A DNA stretch of 64,000 nucleotides from Parasphingorhabdus cellanae (GCF_017498565.1 NZ_CP071794.1:186001-250000); one strand, 5' to 3'; positions 8,913 through 18,252 are shown, numbered from the stretch's first letter. The notes: generated from the letters alone by a model not told the origin. Made by a program: numbers and translations.

Positions 8913-9671
8913 CTAGCGCAACCGTTTCACAAATAACTGGCTCTTATCATCACGTTTTGTCTGAAAGTTCGGAACTTCTTCGAACATGTCCGATAGCCTT
9001 GAAAAGCCGTAATTGCGCACATCGAAGCTGGAACGGTTGCCGGCAATCTTCCCGACTTCCGACAGGCTTGCATAGCCTTCGGCATCTCGCTTGCTCGCCT
9101 GGTAAGCGTCGATGAGCAGCTTGAGCAATTGGTCATCGACCTTGCCTCGCGCACTGGGCTCCTCCTCACCATCATCGGCTTTCGCAGCCGTCTTGGCGCC
9201 ACTATCGCCGCTGCGTTCTCTTCTATTGGCCTTGATCAGCGCATCGACATCGATGAAACGACTGCAGGCCTGTTTAAAGGCTTCGGGCGTCTTGGCGCTC
9301 CCAAAGCCGTAGACGGGAATGCCTTCCTGCCGGATGCGCATGGCCAGCGGCATGAAGTCGCTATCGCTGCTCATCACGCCAAAGCCGCCGATATTGCCAC
9401 GAAACAGCAAGTCCATCGCATCAATGGTCATCTTCATGTCAGTGGCATTTTTGCCCTTGGTCATGTCAAATTGCTGCTGTGGCTCTATGCCATATTTGTG
9501 CAAGATATCGACCCAGCCCTTCAGCGACTGTTTGCGCCAGTTACCATAAGCGCGCCGAATATTGACCGTGCCCAGCTCAGCCAGTGCCGTCAAAACCGGA
9601 TCAAGTCCGGCATGACTGGCATTGTCAGCATCAATCAGCAGGGCGATATTATCATTATGTAATTTTGTCAT
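8913..9671 (-). CDS. NYN (PIN-like) domain protein with C-terminal OST-HTH/LOTUS domain
   Basis: The N-terminal half shows the NYN/LabA-like nuclease fold: IALLIDADNA (first acidic site), KNATDMKMTIDAMDLL (second) and VMSSDSDFMPLAMRI (third acidic cluster). The C-terminal 80 residues (LLKLLIDAYQ, YASLSEVGKIA, YGFSRLSDMFEEV) match the OST-HTH RNA-binding fold. Such proteins are thought to be metal-dependent RNases acting on structured or bound RNA; the target is unknown. The ATG at 9671 is chosen over a TTG at 9707. It is probably cotranscribed with putP. Confidence 0.85.
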   Translation of the reverse strand: MTKLHNDNIALLIDADNASHAGLDPVLTALAELGTVNIRRAYGNWRKQSLKGWVDILHKYGIEPQQQFDMTKGKNATDMKMTIDAMDLLFRGNIGGFGVMSSDSDFMPLAMRIRQEGIPVYGFGSAKTPEAFKQACSRFIDVDALIKANRRERSGDSGAKTAAKADDGEEEPSARGKVDDQLLKLLIDAYQASKRDAEGYASLSEVGKIAGNRSSFDVRNYGFSRLSDMFEEVPNFQTKRDDKSQLFVKRLR

Positions 9672-9877
9672 TGCCACAGTGATGAACTTCGCGTGGCGAG
9701 GCTTCAAGCGGAAAAAACGGCTTTCCTACATTGCCTCCATTTCACAAGATATTTTCGACTCTTCAACACGGGTGTGTTTGACAGAAAAATACCTATTTAA
9801 ATGAACAATAGGAGAAATTTAGGGCGATTCAGTGTCGATACTTTAGAAACTCGCGGAACGTCCACTCTTGCCGTCTC

Positions 9878-10504
9878 TTATGGCACGAGCCATTGTCCGG
9901 TCCATTCCGTGGCGGTTGCGTCCCATGAGAACAACGCGCGCCGGTGACCGGTATGGGCGAGATAAAGCCATTCTATCTGTTCAATTTCCGCCAATAAAAC
10001 TGCAAAATTGGGGCGTCCGGGAAGGACTTCCTCCTCATTGGGCTTGCGGCCCTCAAGGTCGCTGGCAAGTCCTGATATCGGTTTGTCGGTTGCTGCTCCG
10101 GGACCCGGCTCCGCGAGATAACAGCGCTTCCCGAAAAGCGATGTCTCCGACCAGGCTTTATCAGCTGCAGCGCTATCGGTTTCGATCCTGGCGGTTCCGG
10201 AAAGGCGCAGCTGTATTTTGGCCCCTGGATGGTAGCCAAGGACCGATATCGGCGCGTCCTCGGCTATATCATCTGTTTTGCCTGCGCGATTATCGGTGTG
10301 GAAGCGCAGTAGCCGGTCGTCCTTGCGTGCTTCCCGCAGCACCATGATGCGTTGTCGGGGCAGGCCGGTTGGGCTGATCGTTCCGACACAAGGCGTGTGC
10401 AGCGGAGATTTGCGATCCTTCGATCCGCGGCCCAACAGCTTCCATCCTTCGGCGAGGGAAAGAGACAGGTCGTTCAGAAAAGCTTGTTCGGGTTGCTCGC
10501 TCAT
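9878..10504 (-). CDS. Pyridoxamine 5'-phosphate oxidase-related FMN-binding protein
   Basis: A 208-residue protein of the split-barrel flavin-binding family. GTISPTGLPRQRIMVLR and a later LRFHTDNRAGK correspond to the FMN-binding strands of PNPOx-like enzymes, and the C-terminal EWLYL...HRRALFSW completes the barrel. The substrate is not predictable, and the protein is more like the Alr4036-type group than true PdxH. The ATG at 10504 overlaps the carbonic anhydrase stop (ATGA) and has GGTGGA immediately upstream, so it is translationally coupled as the last gene of the sbtA operon. Confidence 0.75.
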   Translation of the reverse strand: MSEQPEQAFLNDLSLSLAEGWKLLGRGSKDRKSPLHTPCVGTISPTGLPRQRIMVLREARKDDRLLRFHTDNRAGKTDDIAEDAPISVLGYHPGAKIQLRLSGTARIETDSAAADKAWSETSLFGKRCYLAEPGPGAATDKPISGLASDLEGRKPNEEEVLPGRPNFAVLLAEIEQIEWLYLAHTGHRRALFSWDATATEWTGQWLVP

Positions 10505-11127
10505 TCCACCGCTTCGAATCGCCCATTGGCTTCGTCGAGAGTGAATAAGGTGGCTTCGCCGATGGCGTACCACGCACCATGCAATTTAATCTCGCCGCTT
10601 TGCTCGCGTTCGGCAATGAAGGGAAAACTCCGCAGATTATTGAGGCTGATCTTGATGGCTTCCAGTTCCAGTTCCCGTTGTGGATTTGCATGGTTTGCCG
10701 AGACAACCTCATCGCGGGCCTCTGTGATGATCGACATCCATTCGTCAATGAAACTGTGGCCGGGAAGCCCGAGCTCACCGCCTTTTAAGGCCGCACTAAT
10801 CCCGCCGCATTGGCCGTGCCCCAGTACCACAATATGTTTGACGTTCAGCCCAGTGACACCAAATTCGATCGCCGCAGACGCGCCATGCATCCCACCGCTG
10901 TCATCATAGGGAGGCACGAGATTGGCGACATTGCGCAGGGCGAACATCTGGCCTGGTCCCGTATCAAAGATGGTTGCGGGATCAACCCGGCTGTCGCAGC
11001 AGGAAATGACCATGATTGGCGGCGCTTGGCCGATTTTGGACAATTCATCGTAACGCGCCCGCTGTTTAGGATAAGCATCTTCCCGGAAACGCTTATATCC
11101 CTCCAGTAGTGCATGAAATTCAGGCAT
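10501..11127 (-). CDS. Beta-class carbonic anhydrase
   Basis: A 208-residue enzyme interconverting CO2 and bicarbonate. The zinc site is complete: Cys44 with the Asp45-Arg47 dyad (CCDSRVDP), then His104 and Cys107 (GHGQCGG). The length is standard. The start overlaps the sbtB stop (TAATG). Together with the neighbouring bicarbonate transporter and its regulator this indicates a dedicated inorganic-carbon supply unit, probably feeding carboxylases in a heterotroph, since no RuBisCO gene is in the window. Confidence 0.93.
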   Translation of the reverse strand: MPEFHALLEGYKRFREDAYPKQRARYDELSKIGQAPPIMVISCCDSRVDPATIFDTGPGQMFALRNVANLVPPYDDSGGMHGASAAIEFGVTGLNVKHIVVLGHGQCGGISAALKGGELGLPGHSFIDEWMSIITEARDEVVSANHANPQRELELEAIKISLNNLRSFPFIAEREQSGEIKLHGAWYAIGEATLFTLDEANGRFEAVE

Positions 11128-11438
11128 TAGAAACGATCCCCCCGGACGACCTCCACATTTGCGACGGTTAGCAGCAAACTGTGGCTGTCTAGTAGCGGAG
11201 CCAGCACATCCGTCAACTGACCCGCCTTTTCTTCGTTTGCGATCATCAGCACAAGTGATTTCGCAGCAGCTCCACTGACCTCATCCTGCTGCCATCGCCC
11301 ATCGCGGCCACCGCCCGATGCTATTTTGATAACGCTCCAGCCAGAAATATCGACCTGTTTCACATAGCTGATAATTTTCGGGATAAGCGGATTATCGACC
11401 AGTATCTCTATCCGTTTGCGTTGAACTGTTGCGACCAT
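11127..11438 (-). CDS. sbtB: PII-like regulatory protein of the SbtB type
   Basis: A 103-residue protein with a PII ferredoxin-like fold. It starts with a strand (KRIEILVD), has a T-loop region with GWSVIKIASGGGRDGRW, and ends with the strand LLTVANVEVVRGDRF. In cyanobacteria SbtB binds adenylyl nucleotides and plugs the SbtA transporter. The redox CGPxGC tail of some cyanobacterial SbtB proteins is absent here. Its gene lies between sbtA (3 nt away) and carbonic anhydrase (TAATG overlap), which strongly supports the assignment despite low sequence identity. Confidence 0.8.
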   Translation of the reverse strand: MVATVQRKRIEILVDNPLIPKIISYVKQVDISGWSVIKIASGGGRDGRWQQDEVSGAAAKSLVLMIANEEKAGQLTDVLAPLLDSHSLLLTVANVEVVRGDRF

Positions 11439-11441
11439 ATC

Positions 11442-12416
11442 TTACCCCAGAAATTTTGCGATTGCGGCAAACAAAGAGATACCGAAAAGAATGTTGAATG
11501 GAAAGGTAATGCCCAGCGACATCGCCAGATAAATGCCCGGATCGGCCTGGGGAAGGGCCAGGCGCATAGCCGCTGGTACCGCGATATAGGAGGCGCTGGC
11601 GCACAAAACCCCCAAAATAGCGGCCGATCCCGGATCGAGGCCAACAAAGGTTCCGACGACGGTTCCGATAGTGCCATTGATGATTGGAAGTAATATCGCG
11701 AGTGTCGCCAATGGGACTGTGATTTTGCGGGTTTCCAGCAAACGGCGGGCAGCAATAAGGCCCATGTCGAGCAGGAAAAGACAGAGAACACCATTAAATC
11801 CGATTGCGAAGAGCGGTTTGATCGGTTCAAACCCTTCGGCACCAGCGATAAAACCGATTATGAAAGCGCCTAGCAGCAGGATCACGGAGGCATTGGTTAG
11901 AACCTCGTGCATCAGGTTTGATCCGCTATCATTGGCGGCGTTGTCGCTATCTTTCAGTCTTTTAGAATAGGCTCGGGCTAACAATAGTCCAGTGATAATA
12001 GCCGGGATTTCCATCAGTGCCATAACGCCGACCATGAAGCCATCCGGCGGCAATCCTGTAACGGTTAACAGCTCTACAGCTGTTACAAAGGTCACAACGC
12101 TTACCGATCCGTAGTGGGCAGCGACAGCGCCAGCGTCAATCGCGCCAAGTTTTGCAAAAGACCGTAACAATATGAAAGCCAGAATCGGAAGCGTGAAGCC
12201 GAGCAGGACACCTGAAACTGCGGCTGCAACAAGATCCATTGAAAAGCCGGTGGAAGCGACCTCAACCCCACCCTTCAGGCCGATGGCTGCCATCAGATAG
12301 ATGGACATGGCCTTGGCAAAGGCTTCTGGAATAGCAAGATCGGACCGGATGAAGGCGGCAAAAAAACCAAGAATGAAGAAAAGTATGACGGGGGAGGTGA
12401 GTGTTTCGACGATCAT
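11442..12416 (-). CDS. sbtA: Sodium-dependent bicarbonate permease SbtA
   Basis: A 324-residue inner-membrane protein with about 10 hydrophobic segments and the internal two-fold pattern of SbtA (former DUF897). AAIGLKGGVEVA, AAHYGSVSVVTF and the second-half counterparts LLDMGLIAARRL and CASASYIAVPAAMRLA are all present. SbtA is a high-affinity Na+/HCO3- symporter in cyanobacteria, and homologues occur in many heterotrophs. It is the first gene of the operon sbtA-sbtB-carbonic anhydrase-PNPOx-like. The promoter would lie in the 86-bp divergent gap towards lipA. Confidence 0.92.
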   Translation of the reverse strand: MIVETLTSPVILFFILGFFAAFIRSDLAIPEAFAKAMSIYLMAAIGLKGGVEVASTGFSMDLVAAAVSGVLLGFTLPILAFILLRSFAKLGAIDAGAVAAHYGSVSVVTFVTAVELLTVTGLPPDGFMVGVMALMEIPAIITGLLLARAYSKRLKDSDNAANDSGSNLMHEVLTNASVILLLGAFIIGFIAGAEGFEPIKPLFAIGFNGVLCLFLLDMGLIAARRLLETRKITVPLATLAILLPIINGTIGTVVGTFVGLDPGSAAILGVLCASASYIAVPAAMRLALPQADPGIYLAMSLGITFPFNILFGISLFAAIAKFLG

Positions 12417-12502
12417 AATGCCCCGCTATCTAAACAATTTATATTAGAATTAGCAGCCATATCGCGGTTGGCAAGCGCGTCTGTCATCGCTATCTCATAG
12501 AA

Positions 12503-13441
12503 ATGAACGAAATTACGAAGATAGCATCGCCTTCTGGCAAGCCTGTCCGGCAAAGGAAACCTGACTGGATTCGCGTGAAAGCGCCGATGGGCAAGGGGTT
12601 TGAAGAGACCCGCAAGCTGATGCGCGAGCACAAGCTTAATACAGTTTGCGAAGAAGCGGCTTGTCCCAATATCGGTGAATGTTGGACAAAGAAACATGCA
12701 ACCGTGATGATTTTGGGCGATGTCTGCACCCGAGCTTGCGCATTCTGCAATGTCAAAACCGGCATGCCGATGAAGGTCGACGTGCTGGAACCGCAACATA
12801 CAGCGGATGCTGCAGCAAAGCTGGGCCTAGAGCATATCGTTATAACATCGGTGGACCGGGACGATCTGCCTGATGGAGGCGCCAGCCAGTTTATAAAAGT
12901 CATTGAGGCACTACGCCGGACGACACCAGATACGACAATCGAGATTTTAACTCCGGACTTCCGTAATAAGGCTGATGCAGCGGTTGAAGCGATCGTTACC
13001 GCCCGGCCAGATGTTTATAACCATAATCTGGAAACAGTTCCTCGGCTTTATCCTAATATCCGGCCTGGCGCACGCTATTACGCGTCGCTTCGTCTCTTGG
13101 AGCAGGTGAAGCGACTTGATCCTTCGATCTTCACAAAATCTGGAATCATGCTTGGCTTAAGCGAGCAGCGGCTTGAGGTACATCAAGTGATGGACGATAT
13201 GCGGTCTGCCGATATCGATTTCTTGACTATGGGCCAATATCTGCAGCCAACGCCGAAACATGTGAAGGTGGATGAATTTATCAAACCACAAGCTTTTGAT
13301 GCCTACGCTTCGATAGCACGTGCCAAAGGCTTTTTGTTGGTGGCTTCCAGTCCGCTAACCCGTTCGAGCTATCATGCGGGCGATGATTTTGCGAAAATGC
13401 GTCAGGCCCGTGAGGAAAAGCTAGCCCGTGCCGGCGCATAG
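12503..13441 (+). CDS. lipA: Lipoyl synthase (radical SAM)
   Basis: A 312-residue enzyme inserting two sulfurs into protein-bound octanoyl groups. Both [4Fe-4S] sites are intact: the auxiliary cluster Cys49/54/60 (CX4CX5C) and the radical-SAM cluster Cys75/79/82 (CX3CX2C). The C-terminal RSSYHAG carries the Arg-Ser-Ser auxiliary ligand motif. The gene is divergent from sbtA, and its 3' end overlaps ratA by 14 nt. Confidence 0.97.
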   Translation: MNEITKIASPSGKPVRQRKPDWIRVKAPMGKGFEETRKLMREHKLNTVCEEAACPNIGECWTKKHATVMILGDVCTRACAFCNVKTGMPMKVDVLEPQHTADAAAKLGLEHIVITSVDRDDLPDGGASQFIKVIEALRRTTPDTTIEILTPDFRNKADAAVEAIVTARPDVYNHNLETVPRLYPNIRPGARYYASLRLLEQVKRLDPSIFTKSGIMLGLSEQRLEVHQVMDDMRSADIDFLTMGQYLQPTPKHVKVDEFIKPQAFDAYASIARAKGFLLVASSPLTRSSYHAGDDFAKMRQAREEKLARAGA

Positions 13442-13916
13442 AGAGACCCGCGAGCTTCCCTATAGTGCCGCTCAAATGTATGCACTGGTGGCTGATGTAG
13501 GACGCTATGAAGAATTTCTGCCATGGGTTGTGGGAACACGGATACGTTCCGACACGCAGGTCGAAATGGTCGCCGATATGATTGTTGGCTTTAAGGGACT
13601 ACGCGAGCAGTTTACTTCGCGTGTGGTAAAGGATGCTACGAACCGCACAATAGAGGTCGATTATCTGGATGGGCCGTTGAAGCAACTCCACAACGAATGG
13701 ATGTTCCGAGAACGTGACGGAGGCGGCAGCTATGTTGATTTCTACGTTGAGTTCACATTCAAAAATCGGATGTTTGAAAAGCTTGCAGGCCAAATGTTTG
13801 CTAAGGCTTTGCATAAAATGACCAGCGCATTTGAAGAGCGCGCTGGTGTTATTTACGGCAATAACTATTCGGATGTATCAGGAAGCAACAGTTCAAGCGC
13901 AACCAGCGCTGCTTGA
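13428..13916 (+). CDS. ratA: RatA/COQ10-type START-domain ubiquinone-binding protein
   Basis: A 162-residue SRPBCC/START-like protein. [25 protein letters not shown] at the N-terminus and [12 protein letters not shown] in the middle are typical of RatA/COQ10, which bind ubiquinone; in E. coli RatA was also described as a ribosome-association toxin. The start is GTG at 13428, inside the end of lipA, supported by AGGAAA in the lipA coding sequence about 8 nt upstream. The 3' end overlaps the convergent pncC gene by 52 nt, so both C-termini share DNA. Confidence 0.88.
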   Translation: MPAHRETRELPYSAAQMYALVADVGRYEEFLPWVVGTRIRSDTQVEMVADMIVGFKGLREQFTSRVVKDATNRTIEVDYLDGPLKQLHNEWMFRERDGGGSYVDFYVEFTFKNRMFEKLAGQMFAKALHKMTSAFEERAGVIYGNNYSDVSGSNSSSATSAA

Positions 13917-14380
13917 AGCCGGATATCCGCCCGGCTTTTATCCGCTCCAAAATTATGGCGATCAGCCACTACATCATCAATGCTTTTGCCCTTTTCGGCC
14001 TTAGCAAAAACCACTGTCCCTACCGGTTTTTTTTCCGTTCCACCGCCGGGGCCGGCAACGCCAGTTATAGCAACAGCCACGTCGCATTCTGATTTTTCCA
14101 GAGCCCCTCGAGCCATACCCCAGGCCACAGCGATCGATACGGCACCGAATGTTTCAAGCATATCGTCACTTACATCGAGCATTTTCTGTTTGGCTCCGTT
14201 AGAATAGGTGTTGAAACCACATTCAAACACATCGCTACTGCCAGCTATTTCTGTAAGCGCTGCGGCGACTAGACCCCCGGTGCAACTCTCGGCTACAGCG
14301 ATTCTCCGGCCAGATTTTCTGTTAGAATCAATAACTTGCTCCGCCAAATTGACGAGTTTTTCGGGCAGTAGATTTTGCAT
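13865..14380 (-). CDS. pncC: Nicotinamide-nucleotide amidohydrolase (CinA C-terminal family)
   Basis: A 171-residue stand-alone PncC-type enzyme, which hydrolyses NMN to nicotinate mononucleotide in pyridine nucleotide recycling. Seen directly are the active-site AVAESCTGG (Ser32) and the ITGVAGPGGGTEKKPVGTV loop. The N-terminal COG1058 part of full CinA is absent, as usual for this class. It converges on ratA with a 52-nt coding overlap. The upstream gene (14395) is on the same strand with a 14-nt gap. Confidence 0.92.
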   Translation of the reverse strand: MQNLLPEKLVNLAEQVIDSNRKSGRRIAVAESCTGGLVAAALTEIAGSSDVFECGFNTYSNGAKQKMLDVSDDMLETFGAVSIAVAWGMARGALEKSECDVAVAITGVAGPGGGTEKKPVGTVVFAKAEKGKSIDDVVADRHNFGADKSRADIRLQAALVALELLLPDTSE

Positions 14381-14394
14381 GAGATCCCGCTAGC

Positions 14395-14925
14395 CTATTC
14401 GATCGCCGCTTTGCAAATGTTGAAGGTGCTTTTTTTGTCACCTTTTTTATCACTATTGCCGAGCTGCGCCACCATCACTGTTAAACTCGCAATGTTAGAA
14501 GTCGGCATTGGCTCGAGCAGCTTGTAAACTTTGTTGATCGTCGGGCAGTCTTTTTCTTTGATTTCTTCAGCAAGCATAGCCGGGATCATGGCGTCAATCA
14601 GCGGACGAAAGGCATTCATTTCCATGTTTTCAGGCAGGTCCTGCCCTACGAGCATTCCGATAGCGGTGCTCGCTTCCGGCCATGCATCACGAGAATCTGC
14701 TACATAACGCTGCATTTGCGCTGAATCGACCTGCAGTAAAGCTGCGGTCGCGGGCAAACTGTTCGTACATTTGTTTCTGGCAGCGCCCAGAGCGACAGGC
14801 AAAACATATGTAATCAGCGACTCTGCGGTTTCCGGGGGGATACATTGATCAGCTTCTGCTGCTTGTAACGTGGTTGAACTTAACAATGCCAGAATGGCGG
14901 GAACCGTTGCTATTTTTGTCAACAT
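14395..14925 (-). CDS. Conserved secreted protein with four cysteines, function unknown
   Basis: A 176-residue protein with a Sec signal peptide ending near TTLQAA (about 22). The mature part is helical and contains Cys28, Cys53, Cys127 and Cys171, which could form two periplasmic disulfides. No named domain is recognised. The gene lies 5 nt after the ispDF stop and 14 nt before pncC on the same strand, so it is inside that operon. Low similarity to known families prevents a functional call. Confidence 0.65.
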   Translation of the reverse strand: MLTKIATVPAILALLSSTTLQAAEADQCIPPETAESLITYVLPVALGAARNKCTNSLPATAALLQVDSAQMQRYVADSRDAWPEASTAIGMLVGQDLPENMEMNAFRPLIDAMIPAMLAEEIKEKDCPTINKVYKLLEPMPTSNIASLTVMVAQLGNSDKKGDKKSTFNICKAAIE

Positions 14926-14930
14926 TACTC

Positions 14931-16100
14931 TTACTCCATTGATATTGTTGCAACTGCCTGAGCCGCAATACCTTCGCCGCGGCCAGTGAAGCCCAGTTGT
15001 TCGGTTGTGGTGGCCTTCACACTGACTTGCTCGGTCGGAAGGCCAAGCATATTTGCGATATTCTGCCGCATTGCTTCTCGGTGTGGTTTGATTTTAGGTG
15101 CTTCGCAAATCACAGTCATGTCGACGTTATTGATGGCGCCACCTTTCTGTTTAATGACTGATACCGCGAATTCGACGAATTTGTCGGATGACGCGCCGCG
15201 CCATTTCGGATCTGAAGGCGGAAAATGATCGCCAATGTCGCCTGCGCCAGCGGCGCCGAGCAAAGCATCAGTCAAAGCATGGAGTAGCACATCAGCATCG
15301 CTATGCCCCGCAAGTCCTTTGTCATGAGCAATCTTCAGACCGCCTAACCATAATTCTTCACCAGCAGCCAGTTGGTGGACATCGAAGCCCGTCCCAGTGC
15401 GTATTTGGATCATATTTTTTTCCGATAGTTGGTCAAAGTCGGCGGCTGTAGTGTATTTTTTCAACGCTTCATCGCCTTCAACAATAGCTACCTGATTTCC
15501 TGCAGCCTTGAAAATTTGCGCGTCGTCAGTTGCATCAAACTCTGCGGACGATAGGTCATGGGCTTTTAGCAGCTTATTGAAGTTAAAAGCTTGCGGAGTT
15601 TGTACGCGCCAAAGCGCGTCTCTATCCAGTGCCTGTTCCAAATATCTATCTATAATATTTATCGTTGTATCTACTACAGGGAGGACTGGGATCACCCCGC
15701 TTTCGTGCTCCAGAGATGCAAGTAGCCTATCAATCATCATTTGTGATAAAAAAGGGCGCGCGGCATCGTGAATCAGGACGTTTTTTGCACCGCCAGCTGC
15801 GGCGATCGCTGACAAACCATTTTTGACACTGTCTTGACGCGTAGCGCCGCCCATAACAATTTCATAGTTATTCAATTCCTCCAATGCATCGAGTAGCTGG
15901 TCTTCTTGGCCAGCTTGGATAACTACCCAAAGCTTGGAAATATCTGGATGCTCCAGAAACTTGACCGCGCTGTGCCGCACCATGGGGAGGCCTCGTATAA
16001 GAGCATATTGTTTGGGTAGCCCCAAACCAGACCGTTCACCTCGGCCAGCAGCGACGATCAAAGCATGATTTTGAGGGGTTTGCGCAACAGAATCAGTCAT
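14931..16100 (-). CDS. ispDF: Bifunctional IspD/IspF (MEP cytidylyltransferase / MECDP synthase)
   Basis: A 389-residue fusion typical of alphaproteobacteria. The N-terminal half is IspD (ALIVAAGRGERSG nucleotide loop, LIHDAARPF). The C-terminal half, from about residue 232, is IspF (GTGFDVHQL, GLAGHSDADVLLHALTDALLGA, GDIGDHFPPSD), with the zinc-binding Asp/His of FDVH. It carries out two non-consecutive steps of the non-mevalonate isoprenoid pathway. It heads the minus-strand group with the secreted protein and pncC and is divergent from dusB. Confidence 0.96.
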   Translation of the reverse strand: MTDSVAQTPQNHALIVAAGRGERSGLGLPKQYALIRGLPMVRHSAVKFLEHPDISKLWVVIQAGQEDQLLDALEELNNYEIVMGGATRQDSVKNGLSAIAAAGGAKNVLIHDAARPFLSQMMIDRLLASLEHESGVIPVLPVVDTTINIIDRYLEQALDRDALWRVQTPQAFNFNKLLKAHDLSSAEFDATDDAQIFKAAGNQVAIVEGDEALKKYTTAADFDQLSEKNMIQIRTGTGFDVHQLAAGEELWLGGLKIAHDKGLAGHSDADVLLHALTDALLGAAGAGDIGDHFPPSDPKWRGASSDKFVEFAVSVIKQKGGAINNVDMTVICEAPKIKPHREAMRQNIANMLGLPTEQVSVKATTTEQLGFTGRGEGIAAQAVATISME

Positions 16101-16179
16101 TCCAAGTGATCTAGCCCAGTCCCTTCTTGCCTGCCAGCCGCTTTGACGATAAAGGCTGCTTAAATTTTAGGCAGTAGAC

Positions 16180-17175
16180 ATGACATTAGAACCCATATCG
16201 ATTGATAATATAACGATCAACAGCCCAGTGTTGTTGGCACCAATGACCGGTGTGACCGATCTGCCGTTTCGTAAATTGGTGCGTCGCTTCGGGTCCGGTT
16301 TGAATGTGACCGAAATGATTGCGAGCCAAGCAATGATCCGTGAAACGCGCCAGTCGTTGCAAAAATGCGCATGGGATCCCAGTGAAGAACCAGTGTCAAT
16401 GCAGCTGGCTGGTTGCTCGCCAGACGCGATGGCCGAAGCGGCAAAATTAAATGAAGATCGCGGCGCGCAAATTATCGATATCAACATGGGCTGCCCAGTA
16501 AAAAAAGTGGTAAACGGCGATGCAGGCTCTGCATTGATGCGAGATTTGCCATTGGCTGCAGCTCTTATCAAAGCGACCGTTAAAGCTGTGAACGTACCGG
16601 TGACGGTAAAAATGCGGATGGGCTGGGACCACAACAGCCTAAATGCTCCAGAACTTGCTCATATAGCAGAAGATCTTGGCGCAAAGATGATCACTGTTCA
16701 CGGTCGTACACGATGCCAGATGTATAAAGGCAGCGCTGATTGGACTTTTGTACGGCAAGTAAAAGATGCTGTGTCTGTACCTGTTATTGTAAACGGTGAT
16801 ATTTGCACAATCGAAGATTGTGAACGCGCTTTGACGGAGAGCGGGGCGGATGGCCTGATGATCGGGCGAGGCGCTTATGGAAAACCTTGGTTGTTAGGAC
16901 AAGTGATGCACTGGTTTGAGCATGGAACAACGTTGCCTGACCCCGATCTACAGTCCCAATATGCAGTTTTGGAAGAACATTATCGCGCGATGCTGGACCT
17001 TTACGGGGAAGATATTGGTGTCAAAGTCGCGCGTAAGCATATTGGTTGGTACACTAAGGGGCTGCCAGGGTCCGCAGATTTTCGTAATCAAGCCAATAAA
17101 GAAATGGACGCGACCAAAGTGCTCGTCATGTTGCGGGATTTTTATACGCCTTGGCTCGAAAAAGCTGCGGCCTAA
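16180..17175 (+). CDS. dusB: tRNA-dihydrouridine synthase B (NifR3)
   Basis: A 331-residue FMN enzyme of the Dus family. Visible are [15 protein letters not shown] at the N-terminus, catalytic Cys105 in NMGCPVKKV, the HGRTRCQMY segment and [16 protein letters not shown]. DusB modifies U17 in tRNA. The gene order dusB(nifR3)-ntrB-ntrC is classical in alphaproteobacteria. The stop overlaps the ntrB start (TAATG), which implies translational coupling and a shared promoter in the gap after ispDF. Confidence 0.94.
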   Translation: MTLEPISIDNITINSPVLLAPMTGVTDLPFRKLVRRFGSGLNVTEMIASQAMIRETRQSLQKCAWDPSEEPVSMQLAGCSPDAMAEAAKLNEDRGAQIIDINMGCPVKKVVNGDAGSALMRDLPLAAALIKATVKAVNVPVTVKMRMGWDHNSLNAPELAHIAEDLGAKMITVHGRTRCQMYKGSADWTFVRQVKDAVSVPVIVNGDICTIEDCERALTESGADGLMIGRGAYGKPWLLGQVMHWFEHGTTLPDPDLQSQYAVLEEHYRAMLDLYGEDIGVKVARKHIGWYTKGLPGSADFRNQANKEMDATKVLVMLRDFYTPWLEKAAA

Positions 17176-18248
17176 TGGCGGACTTGCCGTCGGCAGAACA
17201 GATTTTTGCTGGTTTGCCAGATGCTTTGCTGATTATCGATGAGAACCACCAGATTGCAAAGGTAAATCCGGTCGCTGAAAATTTTCTTGGGCAAAGCGCC
17301 AGACATTTAATTGGTGCGCATGTTGCAGATCAAATTCAGTTTCAGGATGAGCGTTTGGCCAAAGCCTTGCTGAACAGGGAAGCAAATGTCGCTGCTCGAC
17401 GCGTTCCTGTTATCGTAAAGGGGCAAGAAGGCGGTTTAGTGAATTTTGATATTCACACTATACCGTCCGATCAACGTTGGCGGATCGTCTCAATTGCGCC
17501 ACTTCCTGCAGATGGACCGGTTATAGAAAGACGGTCGAGCGAACAAGAACAGTTCTCAGTACGAGCACCTGATATATTGGGACATGAGATTAAAAACCCT
17601 TTGGCGGCAATTAAAGGTGCAGCACAACTTCTCGATCGTTCCCTGAGCGATGACCAAAGGCCTTTGACTCACATGATCAAAGGAGAGGTTGAACGGATCG
17701 CGAATTTACTCGACCGAATGCAGAGCCTTTCGACCAAACAACCCGCCAAAGTGGAGCCCGCAAATGTGCATTCTTTGATTGACCGGGCTAGAAAGTCGAT
17801 CGAAACTGCGCATAATGGCGATCTTAAGATAACGGACCAATTCGACCCCTCCTTGCCAGAGGTTTTGGTTGATCCAGACGCGATGCTGCAGGTTTTGACC
17901 AACCTATTGTCCAATGCCGTAGACGCCACAAAGAAGCTTGATAATCGGGATATTCAAGTCATCACTCGCTATAGTTTCGGCGCATCCCTGTCGGTTCATG
18001 GTTCCGATCAAATCGTTCGATTGCCAGTTGAAATCATTGTGAGAGACAATGGTCCTGGAGTGCCCCCCGAACTTGAGCAGGATATTTTTTCACCGTTTGT
18101 ATCGACCAAAAGAGACGGACAGGGTCTTGGTTTGGCGCTTGTTAGGAAATTGATAAACGATATGAACGGAAGGGTAAGATATAAACGGGCTAGTGGCGCA
18201 AAGAATACCCAGTTCATTCTGTTTTTACCCGTAGCGGAAAGAGGGTAG
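17175..18248 (+). CDS. ntrB: Nitrogen regulation sensor kinase NtrB
   Basis: A 357-residue soluble sensor: PAS domain at about 5-115, then HisKA with phospho-acceptor His137 (GHEIKNPLAAIKGAAQ). The ATPase has the N-box LLSNAVDATKK and the G-boxes DNGPGVP and GQGLGLALV. NtrB phosphorylates NtrC when nitrogen is short and is controlled by PII. The ATG at 17175 overlaps the dusB stop; the longer frame from 17151 is less likely. ntrC follows 4 nt later. Confidence 0.95.
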   Translation: MADLPSAEQIFAGLPDALLIIDENHQIAKVNPVAENFLGQSARHLIGAHVADQIQFQDERLAKALLNREANVAARRVPVIVKGQEGGLVNFDIHTIPSDQRWRIVSIAPLPADGPVIERRSSEQEQFSVRAPDILGHEIKNPLAAIKGAAQLLDRSLSDDQRPLTHMIKGEVERIANLLDRMQSLSTKQPAKVEPANVHSLIDRARKSIETAHNGDLKITDQFDPSLPEVLVDPDAMLQVLTNLLSNAVDATKKLDNRDIQVITRYSFGASLSVHGSDQIVRLPVEIIVRDNGPGVPPELEQDIFSPFVSTKRDGQGLGLALVRKLINDMNGRVRYKRASGAKNTQFILFLPVAERG

Positions 18249-18252
18249 TTCG

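Noticed and set aside
9129..9662. A 177-codon plus-strand frame inside the NYN gene
   Set aside because: Antisense to the conserved acidic motifs of the NYN domain; no domain of its own.
12413..12799. A 128-codon minus-strand frame in the start of lipA
   Set aside because: Antisense to the lipA cluster-1 and radical-SAM motifs; unusual composition.
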